Assembly: GCA_035546175.1 (NCBI GenBank)
Contig: DASZWW010000021.1
Coordinates: 1-8,911, forward strand
Direction of reading: 5' to 3'
DNA from: DASZFV01 sp035546175
GTDB lineage: Bacteria > Myxococcota_A > Polyangia > Fen-1088
DNA: 8,911 bases
Positions within the stretch are counted from its first letter, which is position 1; every line of letters starts with the position of its first letter. Below are positions 7,832-8,911 of this stretch, one piece after another. The notes beneath the pieces are model-generated. The model worked only from the letters and a program-made list of their open reading frames with translations. It did not search any database and was not told where the DNA came from. The position numbers were made by a program, and so were the translations under genes.

Positions 7832-7842
7832 CGAGCGCCCGC
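7832..7842. other. 11-base gap between esterase and pcs, no terminator
   Basis: Only 11 bases separate the esterase TGA (7845-7843) from the proposed pcs GTG at 7831. There is no hairpin with a T-run, so read-through transcription from esterase into pcs is expected. The ribosome-binding sequence before GTG 7831 is weak (GCGGG about 6 bases upstream). A GGAAGGG in the esterase tail sits 4-5 bases before an in-frame CTG at 7846, so initiation at that CTG, or coupling through the stop codon, cannot be ruled out. Confidence 0.6.
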
Positions 7843-8911
7843 TCAGAGACCCTTCCAGAATTCCCAGATGTAGTGGCCCGCGCCCGTCTGGCTGTACGTC
7901 ACGTTCGAGGGCCAGCCGTGCGTGCTGCCGTCGTAGCCGCCCTCGCTGTGCTCGCACCAGCGCACGGGGTAGTCCTTCGCGCAGCCGTCGGCGTCGCTGC
8001 ACATGATCTTGTTCGCCGGGCCGGACATGATCGTCGTGTGGACGGTGTCGATGTTGGGCGTCGTCGTCGTCATGCAGCCGTTCTTCGGCATCCAGCCCTT
8101 GTCGTGCGTGACGCGCGCGTCCGCCCACGGAATGTGCGGGTCCTTGAACCCGTGCACCATCATCACGGCGACGCTCCCCACGCACGAGCTGAAGTCGACG
8201 GTCTTGAGGCAGATGTTGTCCGGCGACTCCTGGCCGCGCATGGGCGCCGGCATGGGGTTCGTCCCCGGGGCCGGCGCGATCGTGTTGGCCATGCAGCCGC
8301 CGACCGAGGCGATGCCGCGCAGCTGGTCGCCGAGGCGGCAGCCGAGGATGTGGGCCATGTCGCCGCCCGAGCTGCCGCCCGCCACGAACACGCGCTTCGT
8401 GTCGACGCAGAGGTTGGCGAAGAGGTCGGCCTTGGCCTGCTTGAAGAAGGCGATGTTGTCGTCGAGCTCGTTCGAGAGCTCCCAGCCGGTCTTGACGGGC
8501 GCGTTGTTCGGATCGGCCGTCTGCGGCGGGTGCAGCGCGCCCGGGTTGGTCTGGGTCATGAGCACCATGATGGCGTCGTTGGTGTGGCCCTCCGCCGTCA
8601 GGCCCCAGCAGTCGCCGTACATGCAGTCGAGCGCGTCGCGCGTGTAGCCGCCCATGCCGAAGGCCAGCTTGTAGGGCGTCATGTTGTTGTAGTTCGCGGG
8701 CAGCACGAGCAGGTACTCCGACTGGTGGCTCATGCCGTCCTTGCCCGTGAACGTCGCGTGCTGCTTCGTGAACGCGATGGGCACCCCGTTGACGGTGGGC
8801 GTGCCGCCGGGCGCGCCGGGATCGCTCGCGGGCGGCGTCTTGCCGCAGCCCGCGCTCGGCGTCGGCGTGAGATCGATGGTCTCGATGCCGCCGCCGCCCG
8901 CGCCCGCGGCC
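7843..8911 (-). CDS. Secreted PHB-depolymerase/feruloyl-esterase-like alpha/beta hydrolase, 5' end beyond window
   Basis: The frame is open from the right edge to TGA at 7843; 355 residues are visible and the true start, with any signal peptide, lies outside. The visible N-terminus is a Gly/Pro/Thr-rich linker (about 8790-8910) containing PSAGCGK, typical of the entry to the catalytic domain in secreted esterases of this family. The nucleophile is the first serine of GGSSGG (codon 8373-8371), a GxSxG lipase box. Likely partners are Asp in HGFKDPH (codon 8142-8140) and His in THGWP (codon 7920-7918), giving a Ser-Asp-His triad. About a dozen cysteines are spread through the domain, fitting disulfides outside the cytoplasm. 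The family (esterase PHB-depolymerase, close to LpqC and CE1 feruloyl esterases) cleaves polyhydroxyalkanoates, or acyl esters on plant polysaccharides; the substrate here cannot be read from sequence. It lies 11 bases upstream of pcs on the same strand, so release of a hydroxy acid such as 3-hydroxypropionate is conceivable but unproven. A GTG at 8784 is not the real start because homologous-looking sequence continues upstream. Confidence 0.85.
   Translation of the reverse strand, partial: AAGAGGGGIETIDLTPTPSAGCGKTPPASDPGAPGGTPTVNGVPIAFTKQHATFTGKDGMSHQSEYLLVLPANYNNMTPYKLAFGMGGYTRDALDCMYGDCWGLTAEGHTNDAIMVLMTQTNPGALHPPQTADPNNAPVKTGWELSNELDDNIAFFKQAKADLFANLCVDTKRVFVAGGSSGGDMAHILGCRLGDQLRGIASVGGCMANTIAPAPGTNPMPAPMRGQESPDNICLKTVDFSSCVGSVAVMMVHGFKDPHIPWADARVTHDKGWMPKNGCMTTTTPNIDTVHTTIMSGPANKIMCSDADGCAKDYPVRWCEHSEGGYDGSTHGWPSNVTYSQTGAGHYIWEFWKGL
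8785..8910 (-). other. Low-complexity linker of the secreted esterase
   Basis: 42 residues in frame with the esterase, starting Ala/Gly-rich (AAGAGGGG), then Thr/Pro (DLTPTPSAGCGK) and Pro/Gly/Asp (PPASDPGAPGG). This is a flexible spacer between an unseen N-terminal part (signal peptide, lipobox or small domain) and the hydrolase domain. Lack of stops and the conserved-looking Cys codon at 8847-8845 show that it is coding. Confidence 0.7.

Noticed and set aside
7832..8185. N-terminal extension of pcs up to an ATG at 8185
   Set aside because: This part is out of frame inside the esterase coding region, which has a lipase box, Asp and His motifs. The extension would also make the protein much longer than the known family length.
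8003..8647. A 214-residue plus-strand frame opposite the esterase
   Set aside because: It is antisense to a well-supported hydrolase gene. The amino acid string has no recognisable family and no ribosome site that I can identify.
7843..8784. GTG at 8784 as the esterase start
   Set aside because: The frame continues open upstream to the right edge with a linker and the PSAGCGK segment typical of the family, and a secreted enzyme needs a signal sequence that does not occur after 8784.
1..8911. A complete 3-hydroxypropionate CO2-fixation cycle in this locus
   Set aside because: Only pcs and glcD/glcE are visible. No malonyl-CoA reductase, acyl-CoA carboxylase or malyl-CoA lyase gene lies in the window, so autotrophy cannot be claimed.
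1..8911. Mobile element, CRISPR array, tRNA or rRNA
   Set aside because: Genes fill the window with gaps of 11 bases or less. I found no transposase motifs, regularly spaced direct repeats or structured RNA sequence.

Overview
The window is very GC-rich (by eye well above 65%, with G or C in most third codon positions). It is packed with coding sequence, all on the minus strand. Transcription runs from the right edge to the left edge through four genes: a secreted PHB-depolymerase-like esterase (5' end cut off), a giant trifunctional propionyl-CoA synthase (complete), glycolate oxidase subunit GlcD (complete) and subunit GlcE (3' end cut off). The esterase is Cys-rich, with a Gly/Pro/Thr linker, and resembles secreted esterases common in Myxococcota (Polyangia-like). 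A GC-rich, mostly aerobic myxobacterium-like host is therefore my best guess, but this is inference from style, not from a marker gene.

Layout: 8911-7843 esterase; 11-base gap; 7831-2324 propionyl-CoA synthase, about 1835 residues; 11-base overlap; 2334-868 glcD; 10-base gap; 857-1 glcE. No stretch longer than 11 bases lies outside a gene. I see no room for an internal promoter outside coding sequence, no terminator, no RNA gene, no mobile element and no CRISPR array. The promoter must lie beyond the right edge or inside a coding region. glcF, the usual third glycolate oxidase gene, would be expected beyond the left edge.

The central find is the propionyl-CoA synthase. One polypeptide carries, in order, an AMP-forming acyl-CoA synthetase, a crotonase-fold enoyl-CoA hydratase and an NADPH-dependent enoyl-CoA reductase. 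This is the architecture of the enzyme that turns 3-hydroxypropionate into propionyl-CoA in the 3-hydroxypropionate bi-cycle of Chloroflexus and in some aerobic anoxygenic phototrophic alphaproteobacteria. The catalytic motifs I checked are intact in all three parts.

The neighbours suggest a hydroxy-acid assimilation operon. The esterase could release hydroxy acids from esters outside the cytoplasm. The synthase would convert 3-hydroxypropionate to propionyl-CoA. GlcD/GlcE would oxidise glycolate to glyoxylate. Propionyl-CoA and glyoxylate are the two substrates that join in the second half of the 3-hydroxypropionate bi-cycle (beta-methylmalyl-CoA route). Whether the host has the rest of that route cannot be seen here.
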